Shown here: one piece after another, positions 23,312 through 35,985 of the stretch
Position numbering within the stretch: position 1 is the first letter of the stretch
How the letters are laid out: each line of letters begins with the position of its first letter
From: Sepiola atlantica
Lineage: Eukaryota > Mollusca > Cephalopoda > Sepiida > Sepiolidae
DNA: 64,000 bases
Reading direction: 5' to 3'
Assembly (NCBI GenBank): GCA_963556195.1
Contig: OY744519.1
Coordinates: 37,100,801-37,164,800, forward strand
Notes under the pieces: model-generated
Database searches by the model: none
What the model was told of the DNA's origin: nothing
What the model saw: the letters and a program-made list of their open reading frames with translations, nothing else
Made by a program: the position numbers and the translations under genes

Positions 23312-26300
23312 ATTATAGTTATATTTAAAATATCATCAAGGCTATGAGATAGGTTAGTGTCTCACATCCCAAAGAATAAAACAAATATGACAAGGAATGC
23401 TTAATATTACAAATAAAGCATACTATTAATTATAAAAGCACATACTAAATAAAAAATATCATCCAAATTTTAACAAAAAAATGTTTAATTCATATGTCCA
23501 AGGGCAGAGTGTATTCATGGAAATTTCAGATAATAATGTATTTTTTCGGAGGCATTCGGGGAAATACCAGCGATTACATTATTTTGTTAAGCCATTGGTT
23601 GCAACCAATCAAATCTAGTAATAGCAAAAATATCAGTGCAAAATAAGTTTTGTTTTTAACAACATAGCATCAACACATATGTAATCGCTCAAGTAGGTCG
23701 GCAAAATGTAAATATAAATGAAGCGACATGTCCTGAATTTTTTCTGATATCTGGAACAACACATTAATTGTAATTGCCTGGATGTAACAATGACATTAAT
23801 AATTGATACTTGGAAGTTGATGGAGTATTTAAACAACAGGATTAAAACAAACATGTGACTAACAGAAACAGACAAAGTGAAAAGGAATAATTAGTTCTCT
23901 ACTCAGTAAAAATCAAACGAAATGCATCTTAAACCCTCGAAAACTTCGGTTATGGGGAGCTTTGTTACACCTTTGACAGAGATGATTTTATTAATACCAC
24001 TCTTTGCTCCTAATTAAAGGTCAATGAATGATAGTTGTGATCTGAGCGTTTTAACTACACATTCCTAATTCATCGTAACATAGTAATATTATCATAACAT
24101 TATTAACATAATCAAACAATAACCACATACACTATATTATTTGTTTGACATTTTAAAAAAGTTATTGATTAAACATTCAACTATATTTACTTATGATTAG
24201 TATAGTTATGCTTTCTGGAGTATAGAAGATCTTTACGTGTATCTCACAACTTATGACTACATGCCCACATGCATTTAATAAGTGTGAAAATTATGAATCC
24301 TTATGATCATTTATTGCTAAATTGAAAATAACTATGACAATTTGTTATTACATATGTTCGTGTGTTTTTCCGTATGAATTTCAACACGATTTTTAATGTT
24401 TACCTTGAATAACATAACACATTTTACAGGAATATATACAATTTTCAAGCCAAACTTATTTACTACTCCTATGCATATTATATTTTTATTCAATTAAAAT
24501 GTGAGTATGATATCGGAAATAACAAAATATTTTTCTGGTTTATTTGTTATCCGATGTAAGATATCATACTTATATATTTAAATCTTTTCATGATTGAGAT
24601 TTTATTAGGTTTACATTACACATGTTTTCATTAGGCGTTAATTTAACCAATCATGTTATCTATTGGAAGAAAGCATAACACGAGATAGTCATGTATAAGG
24701 CGAAACAGCGAGTAAAAAGAAGTGTCACTATTTAAAATAAAAATACACAAAAGCTATGCTCATGTACACATACTAAAAACAACGTCGGATAATAAGGTAG
24801 ATATAAAGACATACTATAATAAAAAATAACGGGATAGAATTATAAAGGTCTTGGAGAATAAAACAGTATGTAATGAGATTATTAAATGGTTCACAGTCCG
24901 CCAAATAGTTTGTTTATTTCAATATGTTTCTATTCTAAAGACACCCTTAGCAAATTATTTCTTTTAGGATTAACGCGCCATGAACTCATGTGAATAGTGA
25001 ACCTTTCGGTGAGCTTAGAGCAAATTTGGTAAAAATAGAAATCGACGTATAGAGGTTCAAACGACACGTAAAAATGTCATCATTGAATGAGTAATTATAG
25101 CCATCTGAGATGTGATCTATTCCTATCCTAACTTTTTCATGATAATGACTAAGAAAAAATAAAACACATTTGTTTGGGTAATATTACACAAATACAAACT
25201 GAACAAGTTTCTGGTGCGGTAGGAATTATCATCATCATCAGCCGCAGAATTGCCAGCAGTAATATTTGAAGGCGAGACAATCGCGATGACCAGACAATTG
25301 AAACAAACATAAAAAAGACAAAATCTGAGTTCATGGAACACAAGAGAATGATGATACAAACTTCGCTCTCATAAGGTAAACAGTGATGACTAGGAATATC
25401 AGACACGTACAAATGGTGTACTCCAATTGGTGAATTTGAATAAGTGTAACATTTAGTAAGAATGTTAACATAATTCGTCTTGGGTTCTGAATATGTGATG
25501 GCAAACTTTAAAAATCAAATAGACATTTAACAGTTACTGCCTATTTTGAATTTTCGATCTAATGTGTGTCGGAGATAACAGCTGGTTGGATAACAACATC
25601 CGGTTATTGATGCAGATACCTTGTCTGGTTAGAAGATAAACACCCGGATGTTGATGCAGCTATATCTTTATGATATTTGCGGACGCGCCTAAGAAATATA
25701 CACCCAGCTGAAAATCACATACCATACGGAGCGGAGCAGAATTAAGTAGGTAGGAGGCCAGTTCTCGAAATGGACGGCCAGTTGAGTAAAAGTGTATGTT
25801 CAGAAAGTTTGTTTTAACCGGCTTAACTGGTGACCAACCAGAAGCTAGCGAGTTCGAGACATGAACTCTTAGTAAATCCATTTTTTTCGCCGCAAACAAA
25901 CAAAACATATATGTAATTATATGTTTATATATACTTGTTCTACCGTCCGTAGTTTAAGCACAGCGGAAATTTATTACACTAAAAAGGCGGAATGAAAACT
26001 AGCCATCACATGTTTTTACTAGAGTATCTCAGATATATTTTCAGTCAACCGATCCATTCGTATCATGCAAACATGATCTCATAATTAAGCCCTTCCAATA
26101 ACATCGATTTAAGCTCAGCCTCGTTTTTCTTCTCTCTTCATGATAATTTCTACTATGGACATGTTGATGTTGCTAATAAACCAACCGCCAATATCATGGC
26201 TATAACTTCGTGTGGTAACATTAAATGTTGGGTACATAAATATGATCAAACCCATAACGTAAGCTCAAGAAAATGATGATCAAAGGGTTACGGACTTATG

Positions 26301-27974
26301 GAGGCCCATCATATCACGCGCAGCGGAAAAAAGAGGGATGCTATTTATCACTAAACATGAGTTACCTCTAAACAATATTGCATTTTTACTTTGTGAACAA
26401 GACAAACATTCTAGCATTTGCCATAACTATTAATAACACCCGAGGACAGTCATTTGAGACGCTCGGAATATATTTACGTGAACAGGTTTTGTTCATAAGG
26501 AATTTGTGTTGTTTGAGTAGCAGTAGAACCTTCAGTTTCTAATAAATTCACATGGACATTAACACAGGTTTGTCTCACAAAATCTATACACAGAAGTGTA
26601 AAAGTTGATATATAGTGTTATTATATTGATGTTATAATACTTAATTAAAATAATTAATATCAATGAATTAATTACGCAATCAGATAAGCGGTTAATCTTG
26701 CGCTTGTTACTGCCGCCATGGAGGTTATTTTTTCAGTTGAGTTTAAAACTATTGTTGTCTGTTTAATTGTGTACAGTCTAAAGCTTAAATCACCAAATTG
26801 GTCACCATATTGGACATGTTCCAACGTAGAACTGATTAATTTTGCGACGTAAAAAATGAATGTCAACGTCACACTTTTGGCGATAACTAGTTTTGTTATT
26901 TGTACAGAATCGCCACTGGACCTATATTGTAGCCAACGAAGTCCAGCTTCTTATATAAATCACATGCTGTATTTATCATGAGACTTCCCTAGCCCAAGGT
27001 ACAGCTTTGGTAAAAAAGGCGTTGGAATCTGGTGATCATTTTTGCATAAAGTTGCTAACAAACAGACAATATACTAACAAACAAATACACGATGATTAGA
27101 CATTACCTATTTGTGTGTGTTTGTGGTGGGTAATTGATAATATACTCATTTTTTTGTTAAATTGAATAATACTGATGTTGAAGTATACTTAATAAAATAA
27201 TTACATAAAATATCAGAATAATTTTATAATGGGAGAATATTCTTTGAATACATACGAAGAAACGGTGTATTTTAACGACAAAAATCGTATCAAAACTCAT
27301 GATTTACCGTAACATATATGTTATATAGGTTAGTTCTTGAACCATTCTATATGCATCATTTCATGTGCTAATGTTTACTTAGAAATTTCAAATGATGCCT
27401 TTGCGCGACTAGTAGCATAAATCTCGTTTATTGAAAAATACAGGCACCTGTTAAAAAAATCCAAAATGTGCATATTTTCAATATGTAGATTATTCTAGAC
27501 ATTTAGTATGTTAAAATAGAGACCATGTAGAAAAACCTTGTGCAAAAAAAATATGTGTTGCGATTAGTTTGACCTTTTGTCAAAATTGAGGCTTATTTGA
27601 CTTGACTATACTGGATCTAGTAAAAGCGAGCTGCACACACAGGAATCTGATGGTTGATTCTTCTCCGAGGGCCGATTGTCAAAACTGGTGATATCAATGT
27701 CAGGTTGTTTTTATATAACAAGACTAGCAAAAATATACTCCCTACGGTCGTATATATTTGCTACGCTGCCGCGTCTCTTCCTCATGTGACTGGAGAGTTC
27801 CACTGTCAACCGAGCGGGTTCAATGAATTGTTTAAATGAGTTAATTTGAAAGACTTCTAAATGATCAGTCAGTTAGTCCAGTCCGTAATCACTAACCCTG
27901 CATGCCAACTACCTTACAGTTAATTATGTGTCACAACTTGTGTAACATGGATCCATTGGCTCTTCCATAAACCT
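23308..27974. other. no gene seen
   Basis: 4.7 kb of AT-rich DNA with no recognisable gene. It holds the hairpin at 24505-24569. A direct repeat of about 37 bp starts near 25583 and 25626 (GGTTGGATAACAACATCCGG and GGTTAGAAGATAAACACCCG, both ending GATGCAG). Minus-strand ORFs at 25123-25412 reflect a short ATC-rich patch. Confidence 0.55.
24505..24569. other. imperfect hairpin
   Basis: GTATGATATC (24505-24514) pairs with GATATCATAC (24560-24569), and ATAACAAA (24519-24526) pairs with TTTGTTAT (24543-24550), around a 16-nt loop. The size is compatible with a small foldback remnant or a microRNA-like precursor. No conserved mature sequence is recognised. Confidence 0.45.
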
Positions 27975-28110
27975 TGGGTGTTTTGCTAAGATCAGAGTGC
28001 AGTGTCTATTCCGATGGATGCTACACTGTGTAGACCGGTACCGTCTTGTATTTAGACCTTGATTCCGCCGATCTGAGGTCCTGTGCAGTTCGAGGATGTA
28101 CATGTTTATA
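27975..28110 (+). repeat. U2 snRNA-headed SINE-like repeat, copy 1
   Basis: 27981-28012 matches the 5' part of U2 snRNA (the stretch reading TTTTGGCTAAGATCAAAGTG then TAGTATCTGTTC) with a one-base gap and a few changes. The following 90 bp (CCGATGGATGCTACAC to about GTGCAGTTCGAGG near 28095) are not U2, but they recur in the same order in the minus-strand copy at 43420-43745. A U2 head joined to the same non-U2 body at two sites indicates a dispersed SINE-like family. Confidence 0.7.
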
Positions 28111-28580
28111 CAATTTTCCTTCTCCTCGTTTGATAAAGGGTTAGTTTATTGATAATTGCCTGAGGTGTCCAAACAGGGGAATAGCTACGGGGCTATCCAG
28201 GCATTTCTGTTAGGCCAAAGCTTCATTTTGTTAGTTTTCAAAATAGAATTACTGTTGATTTTTTTAAAAATTTGCGATGTGTTATTAAGTGTATTACTCT
28301 TTATCTTATACTTAACCTTTTCTTGGTACTTTGGCCGTTTAAGAGCCGTGCTGAAATAACCTTATTTAGAAACCCATTATAAATTTAAAAAAAAACAAAA
28401 ACAATATTTAACACTGAGTTAATTATTTGTGTCTTATAAAACAGAATATAGCCTCCTTTTGGAAGCTAACCGATTCAATATACCCCAATAATATATAGAA
28501 AACATAGAATTTTAATACAATGTACGAACTTAAAATCTAGTGTTAATTGTTTGGGGATATTTATTTCTATCTAGCGAATT
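28111..28580. other. no gene seen
   Basis: Unassigned AT-rich DNA. Confidence 0.6.
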
Positions 28581-28633
28581 ATTGACGTTGATTTTTTGTT
28601 ACTTTTCGAATAAACTAAAAAATCAACGTTAAT
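28581..28633. other. hairpin, 17-bp arms
   Basis: ATTGACGTTGATTTTTT (28581-28597) pairs with AAAAAATCAACGTTAAT (28617-28633) with one mismatch and a 19-nt loop. Pairing extends a little further out with a gap. It has microRNA-precursor-like geometry but no known family match. Confidence 0.5.
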
Positions 28634-29014
28634 TCTATTTAAAAAATAACAAAATAAATGTAAACCGAAAAGAAAAATATTGTATTCGGGGTGGGGAGAA
28701 AAATGTAATTTGATGATAATTGTAAATAATAGAGAGGATTCTCTATTTTTAAATGATTGCGATTGATTAGTTTATGTGACCTACCTGAGACAAATCTGGC
28801 GGCAGGTGGAGTGAAATGGCTGTATGTGGCGGCGACATAATGTACTGCCGCGACCCCTACCGGGTGGTAAAACAAAAAGTACATTTAAAAAATATGTATT
28901 GTATTTCTCATCTTTCGCGGAAAGAAAAACAACTTTATTTTAGAATGCAGATTGGGAATCAGTTTTGCATTTTGGTTTCTTTGGAAACAAGTCAGTCCTT
29001 TTTTTTAATAGTTA
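28634..29014. other. no gene seen
   Basis: Holds a short patch richer in GC (about 28790-28870, CTGGCGGCAGGTGG to CCCCTACCGGGTGG) in otherwise AT-rich DNA. ORFs exist on both strands but none is recognisable. Confidence 0.5.
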
Positions 29015-29580
29015 AAAAAAATGGATGAATTACTTCGTGATCCTTCGATATCTGAAATGAATTTAGACCCATTTAAATTGTCGAGAACTAACTTTAAACT
29101 GGCATGAAGGTTTGCTAAGAATTGTTATTATTAGCATACCGAATGTAGTGACATGTTGAAAGTTTTGGAGGGTTGTAGGCCGGAAAATATGGTCGCCATC
29201 TTTATAAACAATTTATAAATTTATAAAGGTCTGTAACACATCTTAAATCTATTTTAAAACTACTTCACACGCCAATACATGTTTAACATATGTAAGCTTG
29301 TATATTAAATAAAATAAAGGAAAACATCAAATACATTTTGTCAAATTGGCTGAAAGGAATTTTTTTTTAGCAAAGTAATACATAAAATGTTTGTTGTTTT
29401 ACACTTACAAATATATTTTAATAAAATGTTTTTAGCTGCTGACAAAAACATTGTATGAGTTACTTCGTGACCCTTAGAAATATGAAAGGAATTTAGAAGC
29501 ATTTAAACTGTCGAAGAACAATAACTCTAAAATGACGTTATGGTCTCCAAAGAATTTATGATACCCACACGTACCTCATT
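29015..29580 (+). repeat. diverged direct duplication (29015-29130 and 29440-29580)
   Basis: Both copies contain GAATTACTTCGTGAYCCTT-like sequence followed by GAATTTAGA and CATTTAAATTGTCGA (or close variants), about 430 bp apart. In copy 1 an ATG at 29023 opens a 26-codon frame reading MDELLRDPSISEMNLDPFK. Copy 2 keeps ELLRDP and NLEAFKLSKNN but has a stop. It could be a duplicated exon-like segment or a repeat; I do not recognise the peptide. Confidence 0.5.
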
Positions 29581-29650
29581 CATTACAAAAGAAAATAAGT
29601 CAATTTAAATATATTATAAATTCACATTATTAACAAATTTAACATTGTAA

Positions 29651-29782
29651 TGACGTATCCCGTACAGAATAATTCCGACGAAATGTTCGAAGTGGACAAA
29701 AATGAGGTGATTCTACAGAATTTCAACCGAACCAACTTGACACAGATCGAATGTTTTTTTCTGGAGTGCTATATAGTAAGTT
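29651..29782 (+). other. possible small exon, unrecognised
   Basis: An open frame from ATG 29651 covers about 44 codons and ends at TATA followed by GTAAGTT, a good splice-donor consensus at about 29777. Codons are less AT-biased than the surroundings (GACGAAATGTTCGAAGTGGA). A candidate acceptor CCCGTACAG lies at about 29660-29668. I recognise no family and see no partner exon, so this is only a flag. Confidence 0.2.
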
Positions 29783-30229
29783 AATTATAGTATTCCGAAT
29801 AATACAAATTCGAAAGTGAATTTGAAGAATTTAAATACTAATTTCTAAAGAAAAAGGGGGCCCACATCGGCCCGAATGTGTGTGATTTACAAATATTTTC
29901 GTGTGTCGCCAAACAGTCAATAAGTTTCCTTTAGAGTAACTCATAATTAATGGTTTAGAAGTATAATTTGCAGTATCTAGTTGAATTGATAATATTTTGA
30001 AGATAGCCAAAATTAAATTCCTAATATATTGATAAATTATTTTAAAATAGTATATCATGTGTTGATACATGCATAGTTCACTGGTAAACGGTACCTTAAT
30101 ATTCATAAGATACATTTTGATTTCATGAAAAAGGTTATCATATGTATGCCAATCATGCTTATCTATACATTAAAAAAATAATGGATGTTTTCACTTATTT
30201 TGAAAATGTGTATTCATCCAAAACATTTT
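29783..30229. other. no gene seen
   Basis: Unassigned AT-rich DNA. Confidence 0.6.
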
Positions 30230-30790
30230 TCAGGGGTAACATTTTTCTTCAAGACGAGTTTGTCGGGGTATTTTTATTCAGGGTTTAATAATACAGTAAT
30301 TCGTCGAAGCATATTTCGTGGAAGTACTTGCAAAACAAGAACAAGGATGTAACTTTGCGGCGATGGGATAGAAGCAAAAGGTTTATAGAAGTGCGGGGCT
30401 GATTGAATTAGATACTTTTTTTGCATCATGTCACCGAGGGAGACACACACGATTGGTGCATCATTCCAGGTGGCGTAACAATACTATATGCATGGCTGAA
30501 TGGTGGCTTCATAAAGATATAGGATACTAGACAGGTATGAGAAGTTTCGAGCCTGATAATGAGAGCCCACTTTTTTTGCAATAAACCTGACTGTATCTTC
30601 TAAGTATATATTCCAATTAATGTTGCTTTTAAAAGTTACACCGAAAATAACGTGCAATAAACCATGGCATCGATTGTTCATAATTGTTAAAGAAAATGAT
30701 TTCATTATTGGTAGCATTGAATACAATCAAGCATTTCTGGCGCCATGATACAGACTCAGCTAATTTTCTAAGAATTTAGCCATTGCCTTT
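30230..30790 (-). pseudogene. LINE RT-ORF fragment (LINE c)
   Basis: The open minus frame 30726-30484 encodes the region C-terminal to the RT active site of Jockey/CR1-like LINEs. It has an FGVTFKSNINWNIY block, the KKVGSHYQARNF segment and the ILYLYEATIQPCI helix. After a break the C-terminal block LSHRRKVTSLFLFCKYFHE follows near 30350. The catalytic Y-A-D-D is not present, so the copy is 5'-truncated and interrupted by frameshifts. Confidence 0.8.
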
Positions 30791-31358
30791 GATACGTGCC
30801 CGTATGTAGACAATAGAGCATGGTGCATGGGAATTGTATTTCATACTTGTGACTTTTAAATCTTGTTTTCTCTGGGTACTTGAGTAATGGGTAATAGATC
30901 ATTATACCGAATGTGTTACCGTTATATTAGCCTATAAAGGATTGACATTATCACTTGAAATACTAACTCGAAAATGCAAAGGCAACACATTAGCTGCTCT
31001 GCAGAACACAAATTATCAACTCATCATTAATGCTTGATCTAATTACTTGCATACTTATGAAAATGGTAATCTTTCTTTCGTGTGATGTAGCACCATAGCC
31101 TTAATGCGTCTTTATAGATAAGCAGATTAAGATAGCGGCCATCATCGTGTAAACTACTTATGTTGCCAGCCGCCTCATTGATTTACCGAGAAATTCTGCA
31201 CTTGGTTAGCATTGTTCAAGATTGAAAGAAAATTCATATCACGCTTGATGAAAGTACAAACCTTAAGTTTATTGCTTTTCACACTGTCTTTTTATCAGAT
31301 GAGTGGCGATTACTGAGCAATAATGATATTTACTACCGTTGAAGGAAACTCGTTTTGG

Positions 31359-31361
<3 letters not shown>
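30791..31361. other. no gene seen
   Basis: Unassigned AT-rich DNA. Confidence 0.6.

Positions 31362-31435
<74 letters not shown>
31362..31435. repeat. (TA)n tract
   Basis: About 37 uninterrupted TA units. Confidence 0.92.
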
Positions 31436-31437
<2 letters not shown>

Positions 31438-31470
31438 TTAATTAACTGGAAAGGTTTATTGAGCGTTAAG

Positions 31471-31760
31471 TATTAGGTTGGACAAAAAGTGTATGTGGCA
31501 ACTATCTGCGCAAGTGCATTGACCTCTTAAAATGTGAAGTTAATCGGCGGAATCAAAAGCGAGTTGTATTATCTTTGTGTGCCTATCTATAAAATACAGT
31601 GCATTTTGCACAAAGAGACACTATATGAAAAAAGTTTCAGACGGAAAACGCAGCAGTTGCTGTGAAAAGTATAAATTACATGAAGATACTTTCCTTCATC
31701 CGAAGCCCGTCTGGTCGTTTGATCAATTAAAAATAAGGTCATGCTAATAGGTAGCAAGCG
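31471..31760 (+). mobile_element. mariner-like element, 5' end fragment
   Basis: TA (31471-31472) is followed by TTAGGTTGGACAAAAAGT, close to the consensus terminal inverted repeat of mariner elements, which insert at TA. About 200 bp on, a degenerate frame (around 31685-31725) resembles the linker of the mariner DNA-binding domain (a G-R-P-V-like PKPVWSFDQLK segment). The catalytic domain and 3' end are absent. Confidence 0.5.
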
Positions 31761-32889
31761 AGATCTGTCGAAGATTGTTAATTATGAATGTAAGTCTTTT
31801 CAAAAAGCATTAAAGAAAAGAAACACGATTTGATTTATACAGAAAGTGAACTTTATTCAATATAATTAATAGTTGAGTGTTTAAAGTTACAATAATATCA
31901 ACCCATTATTAGTTGTGTAGAAACTATTGATTGTTACGATGTATGTAAAATTACGTATGTTTTTCCATAGACTACACTCAGATACTGCTACACTGAACCA
32001 GGAATTAAGAGAACAAATAAAATGTGAATAAAGAAACGAATTAAAAACAACACATTAAAAATTAAAAATGTAAACAAACGATTAGTTAAATTGTAAAAAA
32101 AAACACATAAGTTTTAATAAAAACAAACGATATAAAGTTGCATATGTTGTATGATGTAAAACAGTATACGTTATCTTTGTTAATTTTCTTGTTTTTTCTA
32201 ACATCTTAACCAGTCAAATAATACAGTGAGAACTCTATAATCCTCTTTATTTGATTTACCACAATTTTTATATGGTGTTTTTACATTATGTATTATCACC
32301 CAAATATAAAATACCCCTATGTATTCTCTCAGTTTATGCAACTTTGGGCTAACAGTTATTCGTCTAAGCTCAGCAATCTCTTAATAGTGTATTCATTCAA
32401 TATTTGCAGAACCAAATACACATTTTGCCTTTCAATTTATTTTTCTACAATAAAACATAACAAACACGATTTACTTATTTGTTGCATATTTGTTTTTATG
32501 CACCCCTTTTTTGTTTCGTTGATCTCAGTTTAAATACACGGATTTCGCTTTCGACTGACCGAGAACAGAAAAGAAGAAGTGCAGTAAAATACCCTAACAT
32601 CATTTTAAACTGATGACATTTTTCTTTTAGTTCCAATCTAAAGTGTCTCTTTTTGGAGAGCTTTATAATCCCTACATTGAAAGCACATTCTGTCTAAATT
32701 GTATATGCTTTTTTTGGTTTTTAACATTTTTAAGGCTTGTATTTTTCAGAAGACATGATTTGAGTTTTGAGACAATAAAGGAAAAATATATTTCCGTATT
32801 ACTCTGATCTCATATTTTTCTTTAAGCTTGCATTTTATATTAATCAAACTGGCTATATTTATATTCTAAACTAAAATCTACAGGTTTCA
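31761..32889. other. mostly unassigned; short match to the inverted-repeat element
   Basis: 31808-31866 (AAGAAAAGAAACACGATTTG and the following ACTTTATTCAATATAA) resembles 9257-9315 in the left arm of the 8942-10822 element, so a diverged fragment of that family is likely here. The rest is AT-rich with no gene. Confidence 0.5.
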
Positions 32890-33325
32890 AATCACACATG
32901 GCTAAAGCAGTATATCTTACTGTGGGTTATGGGGCTTCCCACTTGAAGTTTATCGGTTTCCGTAAAATTTTGGTTTTTACATGTTCCCGTAATGAGAGGT
33001 TGCGGTTCAGGATAACGCCAAGGTAGACAGGGTGTGTTAAATTCTCAAGATGTATTCCAGACCACGTGATATTTATTAGCCTCTCGGTTATACGCTACTA
33101 TATCTACACTAATGGCAAACCAATAAACATTGAACGGTTAATCTATGCTGGCGACCTTTGCGTAAACTCCCAAAACAGCACGTTTGAATCAGTAGAAACT
33201 AACCTCAACTCAGCCTTAGATGAGCTACTCCCTTACTACGAGAGTAACCAGTTGCATGCAAACTGTGCAAAACCCAAGTCTGTTCTTTTCCTCTCAGGTA
33301 CGATCGATAGAAGTTTGTAAAACGT
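32890..33325. pseudogene. LINE RT fragment with internal inversion (LINE d)
   Basis: On the plus strand 33095-33320 encodes the RT palm around the active site, reading LIYAGDLCV (the usual YADD box with Asp changed to Gly), then NSALDELLPYYESNQL and a segment ending near TIDRSL. On the minus strand, from about 33090 down to 32890, is the part that should follow directly: NITWSGIHLE, PVYLGVILNRNLS, KWEAP and a YTALAM helix. The two halves thus lie head-to-head with the junction near 33091. Their outer ends overlap by only a few codons in family coordinates. This is the arrangement produced by twin priming (5' inversion). Confidence 0.8.
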
Positions 33326-35649
33326 ACTTCATTGTTGTGTGTGGAAACTGAAGCACAGAGACGGTTATTGAAATATGTTGAAATAGTGTTCTTGGAAAAA
33401 TAAGGGAATATAATTGAGCATTGATAATTATACTATTTTGCTGTGCTACCAATTTATGTTTGCTGAGAAACTTGAAGATTCAAATATTATACTACAGCTA
33501 GTTATAGTTTTAAATTATAATCTGCTGAGCAAACAATAACGCAATAAGCATAATATAGAAAAAGAACATAAGTCAGTCAAGAGATTGCATAGCACCGCCT
33601 AGAAAACTTAAGGATAAGCCAAATACTTATCTGGGCTTCACTCTACTATTTATATAATTTCCGTCAAAATTGACCGAGATCTTCAAAGTCTCAGGATCAT
33701 AACTCCACAAAAAACAACTTTCGGCAACCGACACATACACATTTTATTTAAATCCTTTGAACTGAAGGTAGAAATTCACAGTTGCAACTTCAGACAACAC
33801 AGACTAAACTGTATATGAAATATAAAGTTCATATATTTATATGCATTTTTTGTTTATAGAACATACTTGTTTTCTTTTACTTTAAAAATCATTTTTTATA
33901 AATCATTATAAGATACTGTATTGTAACTCACATTATAATTCGTTCCTAAAGACTTTACATCACTTCCGAGCAGTGATCATTTCGAAATAGAACAAGCTAG
34001 AGACATGTGTATGTTCAAATCCGTTCATCGTTTCAGGCGCAAGAACTCTATATTTCCAACAATTCTTTAGGAAACACAATGCAAAGCATAACTTCAAAGG
34101 GAAACCGAGGACGTCAATATTCAGCAGTTGCATGTGAAGTCGAGGAAGGTTGGCCAAGGATTCACAAATGAGTAGCGCACAGGCAACTTTGTCACTATCA
34201 CTTAATTATCTGACAAAACTTCATTTGCCAAACGCAGGCATAGAGATGCTAGATTTTCACACCAGCACTGTTAGCCGAGTAGCTCTAAAGCTATCATATT
34301 GCCCTTTCCATAACAAAGTTGACGGAATGATTGGTCTTTAAGGGTTGCTGCTGCTACTGCTGATGTACTGCTGCTGATAATGATACTCATGATGATGATG
34401 AGTAAGTAAATATAATTATGCAAGTTTCCCAAGTGTTGTATATTTCTCTCAGCAAATCATCTTCTGAGTTTAGTATCTGAATTATACTTTGGTTCTAAAA
34501 AAAAACACATAATTATTTACTGATGTAAAACATGTGCGCGTGTTTATCTGTTAGTCAATTTATGTGGTCACTTACTACTTTAAGTTTATTAAACCCACAA
34601 GCATTGAATTTCGTAGCTATGTTGATTGAAAGATCACACTGAAAAGTGTGTTTAAATAAGTCGTATTACTTGTAGACTATCCTGTATTTATATAATTGCC
34701 CCAATATATCATTTTGGAAATTGTGTGCACTTGTCAGGGGATTCGGAAACTTCAGCGAATGATAAAAAATGCAGATATAAACAATAAATGCATTTAGTAC
34801 CGTTCCTTGGTTCGTAAGTATCTCTTTTACATCACAAGTTTTTGCGCTGTCTTTTTTCTCACCCAAACACCTGTTGAGATTTTTTTCATGAAAATAGATC
34901 GTATGAAAATGATTGCCTTAGAAAGATCGTAGTGAATATCATATTCTTTTTGAAAATGACGCATTAGAGAGAATTATCGCGGATGTTGAAAGAGACATAT
35001 TCTAGTTCAATCAACACTGTTTCATGCAGTTCGTCGGAGCTACGATACCCGTTTCAGGAAAGGTACCATGTCATGTTCATACTTTACAACTAAATTCTGT
35101 TTCGCGAGTATCGTGTTAATCACAGGTTTTGATCTTTCCTTATTTCAAATTTTTCGTCTATTTGAATCGTAGTCCGGGCTTTTCCAAAAGTGTATCTTCT
35201 TCACACAGTTAGGAATACAAGTGCTCTGTAGCAATTCCTGTATTTAGTCAGATGTGCCTATTAAATTATTTCCTAGTTTTTATGATGTATGTTTACATTC
35301 ATAATCTCTCCCAGATAACGCATAATAAAACCATGAGGCATTTTCGTCAGTATGTTATATATACCATGCCCCACTCAATAAAAAAATGGCATTTCAACTG
35401 TTTAGTAGGCTTTAAACTTTACTCGGATGTTTACACATCGGGTTCTGTGTTGTCTTTGCTTAAGTCTCTCGGAAACGATGCCTTTTTTTGTACTAACATG
35501 TCACAGCTTATCAAGTTTCAACGGTCACTCGGGGATAAGTGTTTATATGTTTGTCAGATGGATAGTGTTACTGCACTGTTTGCATCTGTAACTATGGTTT
35601 AAACTAGGGAAAATTTTATTATTTATTAAGACGTCTCAACAAGAATTTG
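33326..35649. other. no recognised gene
   Basis: AT-rich DNA. The longest frame, 35252-35602 (116 codons, plus strand), has no motif I recognise and no splice or promoter support, so I do not call it a gene. A trinucleotide-like GCT/GAT patch lies at 34342-34402. Confidence 0.5.
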
Positions 35650-35985
35650 CTCACATTGAGTTTGGAAATGACCATGCAGTAGTCAACTTAAACACAGACG
35701 GGTAGTTCTTGAAACTAAACTTTTTTCATCGAAATTCTGTTTAGTTCTGGGTACACAGAACGAACACAGGAAAATTGTTTACAGCTAGATGATCTTTTGT
35801 TGAAAATAGATTACAGGGTACACCATAGATCGATGCTGAGTCGAGCATCTATCATGGACATAACGATAGAGTAGAAAGCGCCTAGCTATGTCGGCTCTCA
35901 TAGAATAAGACTGTGGAGGAGAAAATATTACATCCCCAAGTAGAGCCCTAAGTTCATTTTCTACTCTGAGCTTCACCTTCCTAAA
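35650..35985 (-). pseudogene. LINE RT-ORF C-terminal fragment (LINE e)
   Basis: The minus-strand frame 35976-35785 carries ARRFLLYRYVHDRCSTQ, matching the L-Y-R-Y-x-x-G-R-C-S block at the C terminus of LINE RT ORFs. A CVPRTKQNFDEK segment follows further on. The DNA is clearly related to 45740-46080 (LINE f), including GTTTAGTTCTGGGTACACAG on the plus strand. Confidence 0.65.

Noticed and set aside
35252..35602. 116-codon plus-strand ORF as a gene
   Set aside because: No recognisable motif, no splice or promoter evidence, and ORFs of this size are not exceptional in 64 kb.
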